The position numbers were made by a program, and so were the translations under genes. Positions 40,101-50,750 of a stretch of DNA of 64,000 bases are shown here, piece after piece (within the stretch, counting starts at the first letter, position 1; each line of letters starts with the position of its first letter). The notes below the pieces were generated by a model that made no database searches, was not told where the DNA came from, and was given only the letters and a program-made list of their open reading frames with translations. This DNA comes from Carettochelys insculpta (lineage: Eukaryota > Chordata > Testudines > Carettochelyidae). The stretch spans positions 10,968,010 to 11,032,009 of the forward strand of contig NC_134144.1 in assembly GCF_033958435.1 (NCBI RefSeq). Reading direction: 5' to 3'.

Positions 40101-41149
40101 ACGAACTTCCTGACTGCTTGTGCAATTTTCAATACCTGAACTGACTTTTCTTTAGGCAAATCCTCCTCTCTATGACAAGTGCACCATACATGTTTTTCTC
40201 AGTCATTTAATTCCTCGTCTTTTTAATTTCTCTCCTGTTTTCTATCTTTGCACTTGTTTTTCTCCAATTTTTCTCATAAACTTCACTGCTGCTTTTCATT
40301 CTCTTCCTCCTGTCTTTCACACTCTCTCTCTCCAGACCTATCTTTTCTTCTTTTTACCTCTGCTTTTATTTGTTTTGATCGACTAAAACTAGCTCTTGTT
40401 TATGATGGGAAATATATAGTTCAAGGGTAATAAGATATCCATAACCTTTCCCCTCTTGGTCACAAGTCTGAATCTCGGTTTGATCAGCTGTGACCAAAAT
40501 TCATTGCCATCAGATGGTTTATCAGCGTCATTTATGTGAAATGGTTTGCTGGTTTTTTTCCAGTTTGTAATGGTTAGCATAACTGCCTGACTTCAGGCTT
40601 TTGGAAATTTGTCTGGTCTGTTAGACTGCCTACCAAATCTTAAGATTTGCAGTAGTACAGAACATAAGAGTTTCTTATTATTTGTATTGCAGAAGTACCT
40701 TACAGCCCCAGTCCTGAACAAAGCCTGGCATGTACTGTATAAACATGGAACCAGAAAGGCCATCCCTGCCCCAAGGAGTTTACAATCTAAATATGACACA
40801 AGAGGCATAGAACAGGCAGATGTTGGAGCAGATGGATACGGACGGACACACAGATGGAGGAGCACAAGATAACAATGAATACTCATGAGCATTGTTTGAC
40901 AGTGATGCTGAATATATTGGAAGAGAGAAAGAGAGAAGTGTCTTGTCTAGGCAGGCTGCAAAGAAGAAAGTTCACGAGCCTGAGACCCCCTGTTGTCTGG
41001 AGGCTCTTTCAAGTTTACCATATATTATTCTCCTGATTTTTTTAAAATGGCTTGATATAGCTTCTTGGCAGGTTGGAAAAAATAACTCTGGTGGAAGAGA
41101 AGTGTCTAAGAGTCAGCCAAAGTAAGGTCTCAGGTATTTCAATTTCCCA
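37128..41149. other. Intronic sequence with a pyrimidine-rich tract, otherwise unassigned
   Basis: About 4 kb. Contains AT-rich intron, the C/T-rich tract at 40190..40375, and at 40690..40880 a stretch (ccccaaggagtttacaatc and following) that resembles an old interspersed repeat I cannot name. No coding sequence was recognised. Confidence 0.4.
40190..40375 (+). repeat. Pyrimidine-rich tract
   Basis: Roughly 180 bp dominated by C and T on the plus strand (for example cacactctctctctcc). On the transcribed minus strand it is purine-rich, so it is not a splice tract for PARD3B. Confidence 0.7.
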
Positions 41150-41493
41150 GGCTGGATCTACACATGTCCCCAACTTCGAAGGGGACATGTTAATCAGGGT
41201 GAAGGGAGATTACTAATGAAGTACTGCAGTGAATATGCAGCACTTCATTAGGCTAGTTCTCCCCCGTGGCAACTTCGAAGTACCAGCATGCGTGTAGCTG
41301 TAGGCACTTTGACGTGCCCACGCTAGTTCCAAGTGCCTGTACTCCCCAAAATTTTGAGGAGCAAAGGCACTTTGAAGTGCCCATGGCGAGACGCGTGCCA
41401 GCACTTCGAAGTTGCCACAGAGAAGAATTAGTAATATCCCATCACCCTGGTTAACATGTCCCCTTCGAAGTTGGGGGAAAGTTTAGACAAGCC
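41150..41493. mobile_element. MITE, TCTACAC-ended group, 344 bp
   Basis: The ends GGCTGGATCTACACATGTCC and AAGTTTAGACAAGCC are inverted. The inner 'cttcgaaggggacatgttaa' mirrors 'ttaacatgtccccttcgaag' perfectly. The candidate target duplication is CCCA or CCA (41146..41149 and 41494..41497). The middle contains repeated 'ggcactttgaagtgccc'. Confidence 0.88.
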
Positions 41494-43617
41494 CCCAGTG
41501 TAGGTCATGATGGACAGGTGCCCATATCAAAGACCAAACAGGCATGAGAATGGATCAGAGCATCCAACCCCAGAGTATCACCAATTAAGGAAGTCCCAGA
41601 TGTACTTTGGCAGGTTGGATTGAGGGAATTTCCACTGCTGACCATCCTGTATGTGTTCAGTGGACAGAGAAAGTCATTGTTTAGTGCTGTCTGTCCAACA
41701 TCCTTCACAAGCACTAACTGTAGGGAAGAAATAAAGCTGGATTTAAAAAAATTGTAGATCCAGACTGAAAAAAGTTGGTATCAGGTTTCCATCTGATGTA
41801 CTTTGTAATGACCAGTGGTTTAAAACCCCAAAGGAAGTAGAATATCACTGTCTAAAGCACAATCACTTTACAATTTCTCATTTCCTTTGAAACCCATTTT
41901 TCTATAATCAAATAGGTTTCTGATCTTATTAATATGCAAAATGACTCTTCCTTCTCTTTTCATCTGATACACTGTTCCCTATGGAACAGTCATTAAGACC
42001 GCTCCATGAATTAACTCAATTTACAGGAAAAGGAAGAACAGAGATACACCCTCACCATACTGCCACACTCCAGTCAAGAGTCTGGGACATACTGAATATA
42101 CAGTTCTTGAATATACCCTGAAACTTCAGGTACACAGTCTAAAAATCAAGTCTGATCACGATCCTGAGTTTCCTCATTGGCTGGAAAATGTGTTTTCCCT
42201 AATTTCTCAGGCTGCTTTGTACTGTTAGTTGTGTATTCTACTCCAGATTTCTGCTGTATCTTATTTATTGGTATAGGAAACAAATCAACTGACATGAAGG
42301 AGGCAGCCACAGAATTCACATCTGTGAAGAAAAAACAGGAATACGCTCACATTTGCATTGCAGTATTGTGACCACCTGTAAAACTATGACCTGATCCTAT
42401 GTCCATTAAAGACAATGGTAAAGGTTCCACCGACATCAGATCCTATGAGAATTGTGTCAATTACAAGTTTACCACAATGAGCAGAACGTTACAAAATTGT
42501 TCAGTACTGCTTATGGTAGTCATGGAGACAATGATGGATGGTTCACTCATCACACTAACTAAATCCTCCATTCCCTGAATCCTCGAGCAGGATCAGTCAA
42601 TTCCTCGTCCTTCAGAGAGAGGTAAAATAAAAGCTGCTATATAACTTCAGTTCAACTGAGCAGTTTGACAACAAATATCTGTGTGGGTGGCATCTGGACC
42701 AATGGGTAAATTTTCTTTAAGAAAACAGACCATATTCCAGTGATTTGCAAGTGGTATAAAAACAGAATCCTTGACAAATGGTATTTCAACTTTTCATTTA
42801 ATTAAAAGGGAAACAATACCCTAAAGAATGTATTACATTACGCAGGTATTTTAAAGCTGTGATATTTCAGAGGGTGGTGGTCCTCATCAGAAAGCAGTTT
42901 TGAAACTAGCTTCCTAGAGTCCTTATCTGCATCTCTTCATTACTTATTGGCAGGGATCTATGCTTAGGTAGTTGACTTTATAATTCAGATACGTGCTCAG
43001 GGTGCTTTCTTATGAATTCTTAAAACCCTGCAACAAGATGTTGGGTGAAATACAGAACTGGTTCTGTGGAAATCAATGACAGAGTAGTTGAGCTCCTACT
43101 GCCTGGCTGGCTTGAGCTCTTAAGATTCAACTCTTCTTCCTTATCTTCATCATCAACTACCATGGGCTCAGAGCTCACTGGTGTCTGATGCCTCCCTCCC
43201 TATTTCCTTCCATCTTTCCCTGTTCAGTGCAGAGTGGCGCACCAAGCTACTATATTATTACTATATTATTTACCCCGATCTTGGTAAGAAGTCAGCTAGT
43301 TTGAGTTTAAAGCACCACTTGTGCTAGAGATTTGTGTCTGTGTACAGGAGTCAGGTTAGGGGAAACCCTTTAGATACACTTCAATGTAACACTGCAGTTA
43401 TCTCACTCCATTATTTCAGGAAAGCTTACATAAAGAGATGAACTGCACAGCATGCCTCTTATGCAGACACATCCTGATCTCCAGTTGTAGGTACTACCCC
43501 AGCCAAGGAGGGACTTTTGCGTAGAATGCTCTATTATATAACTTTTGCTTGGAAACTGTCAGCTTCTTAGTCTTGTTTAATCATAGCTCCTATGGGACAC
43601 AGAGGAACAGAGACAGA
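41494..43617. other. Intronic sequence, nothing firmly recognised
   Basis: About 2.1 kb. A short stretch at 42386..42450 (ctgatcctatgtccatta and its approximate complement) may be a decayed inverted repeat. No gene. Confidence 0.35.
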
Positions 43618-43961
43618 GTATGTCTACACAACAGCCTTATTTCAAAATAAGCTATTCACAAAGAGATATTCCAGAATAGTTTATTTTGAAATAACCCTGC
43701 CCCACACAAAATGCATTTCAATATTTCAAAATAGAACATCTACACACAAGACAGTCTATTTTGAAGTAGACACACTGGGTGCATTACAGCTAATTTTGAA
43801 ATGGACTACTCTCTGTCAAAATAGGAACTATTTCTTGTGGAATGAGGTTTACTTATTTTGAAATAAACCAACCACTATTTTGAAATTATTTTGAAATAGC
43901 AGTTGTGTTGTGCAGATGCTAGTAAAGTTATTTTGAAATAGCTTTGCTGTGTAGACATGCC
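43618..43961. mobile_element. MITE, TCTACAC-ended group, rich in TATTTTGAAAT
   Basis: The left end gtatgtctacacaac and the right end gctgtgtagacatgcc are inverted. The interior consists largely of repeated 'tattttgaaata' and its complement. CAGA flanks both sides (43614..43617 and 43962..43965). The ORF at 43592..43861 is a repeat artefact. Confidence 0.8.
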
Positions 43962-45627
43962 CAGAGAGAGACGCACACACAGATGGTATGTGAGCTATCG
44001 TGGACCTAGCCCACCATGAGATTTACAGATCAGGACTGACATACTGGAAAAGATCCAGAAATGTCTGGATAGCCAGTTCCTCAGTCACAAGTGCTTCCTT
44101 TACTTGACTTTTGCCTAAAAATCATGATACACCATCGCAGTCCCTCAAATCCAGATTAATTCTTTTCACAGATTATACTCTTCATTCTATGAAACAGAGC
44201 ATTTTCACCTGGACTACGCATTACCTGAAATTAGTTTAGAGGAGGCAAAGCCCATAAATGATGGATTGGGCCACAAGCGAGGAAACAGAAAAATTATATT
44301 CACCTACTACAAAAGTTAACTGAAAGATTACTGTAACATGTGAGAGTTGTGTTGTGATACTAAAACGACAGACTCTCTTTACAGAAGTATCATTAATTAT
44401 TATTACATCTAATGAAAAGAACACAATTCACAAAGATGGATGCACACTAAATCAAACATACTTGGCCCGCTGAGGGTTTTGTTTGACTTTCTTATTTTTG
44501 ATTAGCGCATTCATCAAGATGACATATTCCATTGCATACCCTACCATACATACTGTAAATCGCTGTCCAGGAAAAAATATTTTAATGAATAAAGATTTAT
44601 TAATCTATTCACACTTAAAAAAGATTTTCTCACTATCACTTTTGTAAAACACTTTCAAGAATATTTGTGCACAAGGAGTGCAACACCAAAGAATACCAGC
44701 ATCTATAACACTGATGGAGAATCCAGTACACACAGGTTTTTGTTTCACAAGGCTGTGCAACCATCCCCCGGCCCTGACAACTGCGCATATCTGTGCATTA
44801 GTGATGCTTTTCCAAAGAGGGTTTGACAACAATAGAGAGTCCCCTGCGTGCCAAACAAGAAGTGACAACTCCATTTGAAAGCTGTCCCTGGATGTGTTTT
44901 ATGTGCAGAAATTATCTGTGACAGTTCTGATCAAAATAGAGTTTTCATTTCACATGGGAGGTAAATGGACAATAGAATGGTTATTTTAAATGCTACAGTC
45001 TAGTCCAATTAACGTTGCAGCCAATTTCTTATGAATTTCCTCTGTATTACTAGTTCTAAACTTTGCAAAACAATGAAAAACTCATTTTCCCCAACAATGT
45101 CTCTCTAAAAGAATAGGTCAAAAGGTAAAAAACACAGTTAACAAAAAACAGCTCGGCAGGAATATGGCAAAAAAGTTCAGGTTACACTTATCTGGCTGTG
45201 AAACCAAAGAGCATAAAATGGAAAAGAAAACATAAATTCATCATTCTTCACAGAGAGATCCCAGAGACCAGCTTTGATATCCGGATCCTTTATCATAATC
45301 AACAAGAGTTTTGCTATTTATTTCAATGAGATCGGAATTCTATTCTAGAATTCCACCTTCACAACAGACAATATAAATCCACAGGCAACAATTATTTGCA
45401 TTTCAGGTTGCACAAAGGAAATCTACATCTGGAGCAGATAAAGGTAACAAAGACACAATTTGCAATTTTTTCCAATGTCAGATCTAATGGATCCTTTTTG
45501 TCTCTGATCTTAGGTACTTATTTCTGTGTATTCTGGAAAATCGTATCTACTAATTTTCAAAGACACACGTTCTCTAGCACCAGCATGCTATTTTAGCAGA
45601 AATAAGAGAGTAGAGTTTGAAATCAAC
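43962..45627. other. Intronic sequence, nothing recognised
   Basis: About 1.7 kb of AT-rich intron; ORFs up to 89 codons show no domain. Confidence 0.4.
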
Positions 45628-45636
45628 AATGATTTC

Positions 45637-45878
45637 ACATCAAAACCAAAAAGCAGTAAAGTAGCACTTTAAAGACTAACAAAATAATTTACTGGGTGAG
45701 CTTTCGTGGGACAGAATTATTTATTTTATTAAATCATTTAATTAATTTAATTGCATTAATAATGAATTAATAATTAATATTCAATTAGATTAAATTATTT
45801 TGTTAGTCTTTAAAGTGCTACTTCACTGCTTTTTGGTTTTGCTAGTATATAGACTAGCACGGCTTTCTCTCTGTTACT
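45637..45878 (-). mobile_element. Fold-back SINE (inverted partial duplication) with 9-bp target duplication
   Basis: On the minus strand from 45878 a SINE head reads agagagaaagccgtgctagt, then gcagtgaagtagcacttt and gactaacaaaataattt. After about 70 bp of AT-rich sequence the same body returns inverted, as gactaacaaaataatttact and ggtgagctttcgtgggacag on the plus strand. The arms (45643..45690 and 45790..45836) are nearly perfect. aatgatttc flanks the element at 45628..45636 and 45879..45887. Confidence 0.88.
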
Positions 45879-45980
45879 AATGATTTCTCGTTATTGCACG
45901 TGCTTATGTAGGGTGGCCTTTTCTTTTACAATATTTTATACTGCTGCGATTACATATTTACTGCATATAGCATTTATTAA

Positions 45981-47588
45981 GAAAGGATTACTCACCCCCT
46001 GAAGCAACTGCAGTTCTTCGAGATGAGTATCCCTGTGGGTGGGTGCTCCACCTTAGAAGTTTGGGCATCCCTGCGTGCCCGGCCAGATGATTTTTAGCAG
46101 TGCTTAGTGGCGCTATCAGCACATGCTCAGAAAGTCCTATTGAGTTACTGAGCACGTGCGAGCCCCTTTCCCCTCAGTTTCTTCTCTGCCCCATTAGGCA
46201 CACAGAGGATGCCCCGAAGCAGAGGAGAGGAAGGGTGGGTGGTGGAGCACCTACAGGGGCACCCATCTTGAAGAACTGTGGTTACTGCAAAGGGTGAGTA
46301 ATCCTTTCCTCCACTACTTCTCCGAGGCTCTCCCTGTGGGTGCTCCACCTTAGGTAACTTTGAAGCAGTGTGTCCGACAGAGGCGGGTGCTTCGGGCAGC
46401 ATAGTGTATTTATGAGCAGCCATGAAGGTGGAGCAACCAAACAAGGTTCCTCTGGAAGGGGAAGTGTCAAACACGTAGTGCGTCGTGAAGGTATGGGTAG
46501 ATGACCATGTAGCTGATTTCCAAATGTCTAATAGAAGAATGCCCTGGATGTATGCAAGTGATTCGGCCGTGGCTCTGGTCAAATGTGTGTGGAGCTGGGC
46601 AGGGGACTCATCTCAAATAGAGAGTACGGGAGTCTTATGCACTCCACTATCCACTTGGCAAAGCCTCTGGGAGGAGACAGGAAGTTCCAGAGATGACTGT
46701 ACAGTGAAAATTAATCAGATTTTTGACGTGCCGTCTCTGTAGAGAGCAATGGCCCTGTGGAGATCCAGCATGTGGAGCATCACCTGGGTCTCATCTTTGT
46801 GAGGTTTGGGAAAGAAGACAGGTAAGCTGACGGGCTCTTTACAGTGGAATGTGTAGGAGACCTTTGGTACAAACTTTGGGTGAGGCCTGAGCACCATCGT
46901 GTCTTTATGAAAGACTGTGAAGGGTGGGTCTGTCATATGGGCTGCAATTTTTCCACTCGTCTGGCATAAGTTATGGCCACTAGAAAGGCCACCTTCACAG
47001 GATGATGGAGGAGTGAGCACGATGCCATCCGTTCAAAGAGTTTCTTAGTCAGAGCCCTAAGAATAAGACTGAAGTCCCAGGTGGCGACTGTTGGTTTGAT
47101 GGGAGGATAAGTGTTTCCCAGATCTTGGAGGAATTTCCTCATGACAGGGTGAGAGAACACAGAGGCATCCTCTACACGCTTGTGTAGGACAACGATGGTT
47201 GTCAGGTGGACTTTGAGGGAGCTAAGGGAGAGACCAGAGTCCATAAGCTCCATGACATATTGCACTATAGGAGGCAGCCAAGCCACTGAAGTGTCAGGTT
47301 GGTTTCTTTGGGATCAGGCAGAGGTTTGTTGTCTTAATAGAAAAGGTGAGGGGAAAGGCTAAGGTAAGCCCTGAAGAGAGGAAATGCAGAGTGCACTGCG
47401 GTTCTGATTGGGGCCAGAGCTGGTAGCGGGGCTTGCACATGCTCAGTAACTCACTCTCTCTCTGTCAGGCTCGCTGAGCATGTGCAGTCAGCTCCACTAA
47501 GCACTGCTAAAAACCATCTGGTGGGGCACACAGGGGCACCGAAACACGTAAGGTGGAGCACCCATAGGGACAAACTTGAAGAACTATA
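45981..47588 (-). mobile_element. DIRS-like tyrosine-recombinase retrotransposon, internally deleted
   Basis: The outer ends are long inverted repeats. At the left, 'cagttcttcgag', 'ccctgtggg', 'gtgctccacctta' and 'agcagtgcttagtgg' occur (46011..46115). At the right the complement follows in mirror order (47490..47585). An internal complementary copy of the terminal block lies at 46241..46353, the position expected for the internal complementary region of DIRS-type elements. Between them, on the minus strand, is a broken tyrosine recombinase gene. Reverse transcriptase, RNase H and gag regions are absent, so most of the element has been lost. No target duplication was found, which fits integration by a recombinase. 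Confidence 0.78.
46433..47286 (-). pseudogene. Tyrosine recombinase pseudogene of a DIRS-like element
   Basis: The remnant spans three reading frames on the minus strand. The first (47286 to about 46933) contains LSLSSLKVHLTTI, FSHPVMRKFLQDLGNTYPP and VAFLVAITYARRVEKLQ; the Arg after ITYA is in the place of the first catalytic Arg. A frameshift leads to a second block (down to 46715) with FTVFHKDTMVLRPHPKFVPK. After further breaks the third block (from 46590) reads HLTRATAES, giving the HxxR motif, and then SATWSSTHTFTTHYVFDT, whose Tyr is in the place of the nucleophile. The R...HxxR...Y order is the signature of tyrosine recombinases. In DIRS-type retroelements this enzyme integrates the circular cDNA. 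This copy has frameshifts and stops and cannot be active. Family assignment is from memory of DIRS proteins. Confidence 0.8.
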
Positions 47589-47808
47589 TTTATGAAGATG
47601 CCTATCTACATTCTGATGCTGGGTTATCACATTTCTTTCCCGTACAGACACAGTCATGTATGTTACATTTAAATCAATAGGTTGATTTTCTGACTGTTTT
47701 CAAGAACTATTCTATGAAAGCAAATTACACAAGTCCAGATACACTACTGCAGTGCTGCAGTTTTATAGTTTTGCATATTGCTGAATTAGGCTCACTACTG
47801 TCTTCTTA

Positions 47809-47972
47809 GCAGAGAGGTAGCCGTGTTAGTCTGTATCTCCAAAAACAACAAGAAGTCCTGTGGCACCATATGGACTAACAGATATTTTGGAGCACAAACT
47901 TTCATGGGCAAAAACCCGCTCCAAAATATCTGTTAGTGTATATGGTGCCACAGGACTTGTTGTTGTTTTTAT
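47809..47972 (+). mobile_element. Fold-back SINE (Cry I type) with 10-bp target duplication
   Basis: The forward part runs from cagagaggtagccgtgttag through gtcctgtggcaccatatgg and ctaacagatattttggagc to catgggcaaaaaccc. It is then followed by the reverse complement of its own middle (gctccaaaatatctgttag, atatggtgccacaggac). The usual 3' tail is missing. The arms are about 50 bp and the loop about 25 bp. tgtcttctta flanks the whole at 47799..47808 and 47973..47982, so the rearranged form was inserted as a unit. Confidence 0.92.
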
Positions 47973-48699
47973 TGTCTTCTTACTTGCCAGGCAGAGTTGG
48001 TGTGGGAATTAATGTTTTATATATTGCTTTTAAGATATAAAGTTATACATAAACACTTTGTATCATAATCAGACAAATGCTGAAACAACTAAGCTTGGTC
48101 ATCCCAATCAAGTGCCAACAAACCTTAAGTCACACCTTAGAAAATACATTTTGAAATTTTTTTGAATAGAAACATTTTTTCTTGGTGCTTTTTTTAGTGT
48201 TTCTTTCCATCAGTACAACTAGATGGCCCTAACTACCATGGCTAGACCACAGACTCAGGGAAGGAAACTTGCACCTAATTTAGACCCCCATTATTTTGTA
48301 TGCATAGCTGGGATTTTGTTTTCCAATATGCCTTATTTTGTGTTTATCAACATTGAATTTCATCTGCAAATTCATTGCTCTTTCACCCGGTGTGTGAAAT
48401 TCCTTTGCCACTTTTTGCAGTCTGCTTTTGACTTATCTTGACTAATACTGTATTGTCTGCAAAATTTGCCACCTCACTGTTTTTCCCTCTTTCCAGATCA
48501 TTTATGAACAGCTCTGTTCCCACGTCAGACCCCCGGGGATACTACCGTTTACCCTTTATCATTCTCAAATACGATTGCTTATTCCTACTCCTTGTTTCCT
48601 AGCTTTTATTGATTCATGAGCGGACCTTCTCTCTTACCTTGCTTAAGAACCTTCAGTGAGAGATCTTGTTAACAGTTGTCTGGAAGTCTAAGTATACTA

Positions 48700-49452
48700 C
48701 AGTAAAGCCATGATGAACGCACAGGTTGCATTCCTGGGCAAACGTGCGTAAGTTAAATTTTGCACAAGTTGAGGCGTTTGGGGATAGGGGAGGGGCAGCA
48801 TGGGTGGGGCACACTGTGGGTGACTGGGGGTACAGCAGCCTGGAGGAGCAGGAAGGGGGCCATTGGGAGAGGCAGGAGCCCCGGGGATGCTGCACCCCCT
48901 GGAACCCGCTGGCAGAGCCTGGCCCAGGGCGGGAGGTTCACACGCCACTCGCAGGCCCCTTCCCCACTGGCTGCTTGGGCCACAGAGAGACCCACTCCTT
49001 CCCCCTTCACTTTGCATCAAGCCCTTAAAAGAAACAGACACAATTAAACAGACACAGAAACACTCTCCCTCCTCCCTTCCCCTCAGCAGCGTATTGTCTT
49101 CCCCCCTGCACCTACTCCTGAGAGCAAACAAAAATGGCACTGAGTGGGGAAGACAAGGGTGCTTATTAAAGGAGAGCTGGGGAAGTGAATACCCGCTGAG
49201 CCGATGGAGTTCAATGCGGCATTCCTGCAAGCTCTCCCGCGGACCCTCCTCCAGCTGCCGTTGCTGCTTCTTCACTCCAGGGACGAGGGAAGCTGGACCC
49301 GAGAGAGCTGGCAGAGTGCTGCCGAGTGACACATGCCCCCAGCTCGTGCTCTCTGTGGCAATGCAGACTTGCCGGGGGGATTTCTTGTGATTTTGACTTT
49401 CTTTAATCCATGAAATGCACAAGTCGAAATCACATAAATTGGGGGTTTACTG
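48700..49452. mobile_element. Tigger/pogo-like nonautonomous element, 753 bp, GC-rich interior
   Basis: The ends CAGTAAAGCCATGATG and AATTGGGGGTTTACTG are inverted repeats, and TA flanks both sides (48698..48699 and 49453..49454). The terminal CAGTAAA is typical of Tigger-type elements. The interior is GC-rich and carries the longest ORF of the window (241 codons, minus, 48697..49422) plus a 175-codon ORF on the other strand. Neither resembles a transposase. Confidence 0.82.
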
Positions 49453-49478
49453 TATATTTACTGGATCACCCTAACTCA

Positions 49479-49735
49479 GGCTATGGCTACACTTAACATA
49501 GCAGTTGATGGCTGATACGCAATTCTAGCCACGCCACTTGCATAGCTAAAATGGACTTTTCAGCCATCAACTTCTGTGCCTGTCTCCATGGAAGAAGGCT
49601 GGCACTCCTCCCACCTTTCTTAATACGGTGTCGATGTTGATCCAGAAAGCACCGTTTTGCACACGTGCGAAATGGCGCCTGGAAGATTGACCCTAAGCGG
49701 GTGGGTCAATCTTCCAAGGCAGTGTAGACATAGCC
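49479..49735. mobile_element. MITE, TCTACAC-ended group, 257 bp, TCA target duplication
   Basis: The ends GGCTATGGCTACACTTAAC and CAGTGTAGACATAGCC are inverted. TCA occurs on both sides (49476..49478 and 49736..49738). The interior differs from the other members. It interrupts the CR1-like LINE just right of the Tigger-like copy. Confidence 0.88.
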
Positions 49736-50750
49736 TCACGTTTGTTGAGCTCCTCAGAAAAGTCTAATAAATCAGTAAAGTACACTTTCTCTTTACAAAA
49801 GCCACGTTGTTTGATCCCCGACAAATCATGCTCATGCATATGGGTACACCATGGATTTGTCTAGTGCTATTATATTTTCTGTCCTTTTTTTCCTCTTCCT
49901 TTCCTAATATTTGCTAATACTCTGTCAGCCTTTTTGACTGCTGTCATGCACTGAGCAGAATTTTTAGAGAACTTACCAGTGGTGACTACAAGATCTCTTT
50001 CTTGGTTGTTAACAGTGTAATTTAGAACCTATCATTGTATCTGGAGAATTGGGATTATTTTTTGCAGTGTGCATTTCATCTGCCATTTTGCTGCCTCATC
50101 ACCCAGAGGCAGATTTCAGTACTACAGGTGGTAGTTTTGGAATTTCCTGTTTGAACTTTATCTGAACTCTTGGGTGAAGACATCTGCTTCTGGTGACTGA
50201 TCACTGTTTAATTGATCAATTTGTTCTAAAAGATCTTCTACTGACACAATCATTTGGGACAGCGCTTCAGCTATGTCACCCAAAAAATAGCTCTCATGGG
50301 GATATATCCCCACACATTCTCTGCAGTGAAGACTCCTTTAGCTTCTCTACAATGACCTTTTCTTCCTTGAGTTCTCCTTTGTGGCACCTCTGTCATCTAG
50401 TGGTCACACTGCTGGATTGGCAGACTTCCTACTTCTGACGTATTAAAAGAAAAGTTATTCTTCTTTCAGAGTCTTTGGCAAGTGGCTTCTCTAATTCCTT
50501 CTTTTCAATTTACTTGCCAGGTTTGCACTCCTTCCTGTTTTCTTCAATAGACTTTCCAAATGTTAAAGGATACCTTTTTGCTTCTAATGGCCTCCATTAC
50601 TGTGCTCTTTAGCCAGGGTGGTATTCTTTTGGTCTTCCTACTGTCATTTTGATTTGGGGTATATATTCGGTCTAAGCCTCTATTATGAGTTTCTACACTA
50701 TAACTGGGACAATTTATAGCAAGTAACGTAACTGAATAAATCTTTGGCAC

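Larger units (their letters stand above)
48290..50750 (-). mobile_element. CR1-like LINE, ORF2 region, minus strand, split by two insertions
   Basis: The plus strand shows the complement of a well-known turtle CR1-type ORF2, e.g. 'aatttcatctgc', 'tttgccacctcactgttt', 'tccagatcatttatgaa', then 'gagctcctcagaaaa', 'ttgatcaatttgttct' and 'ggtggtattcttttggtc'. On the minus strand 50544..50750 gives IPPWLKSTVMEAIRSKK, as found just before the reverse transcriptase domain of CR1 elements. The frame is broken throughout. A pogo/Tigger-like element (48700..49452) and a MITE (49479..49735) lie inside, 26 bp apart. Ends are approximate. Confidence 0.8.

Noticed and set aside
48697..49422. 241-codon minus-strand ORF, the longest in the window
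   Set aside because: It lies inside a Tigger-like nonautonomous element with GC-rich filler, overlaps a 175-codon ORF on the other strand, and shows no domain. Treated as a composition artefact.
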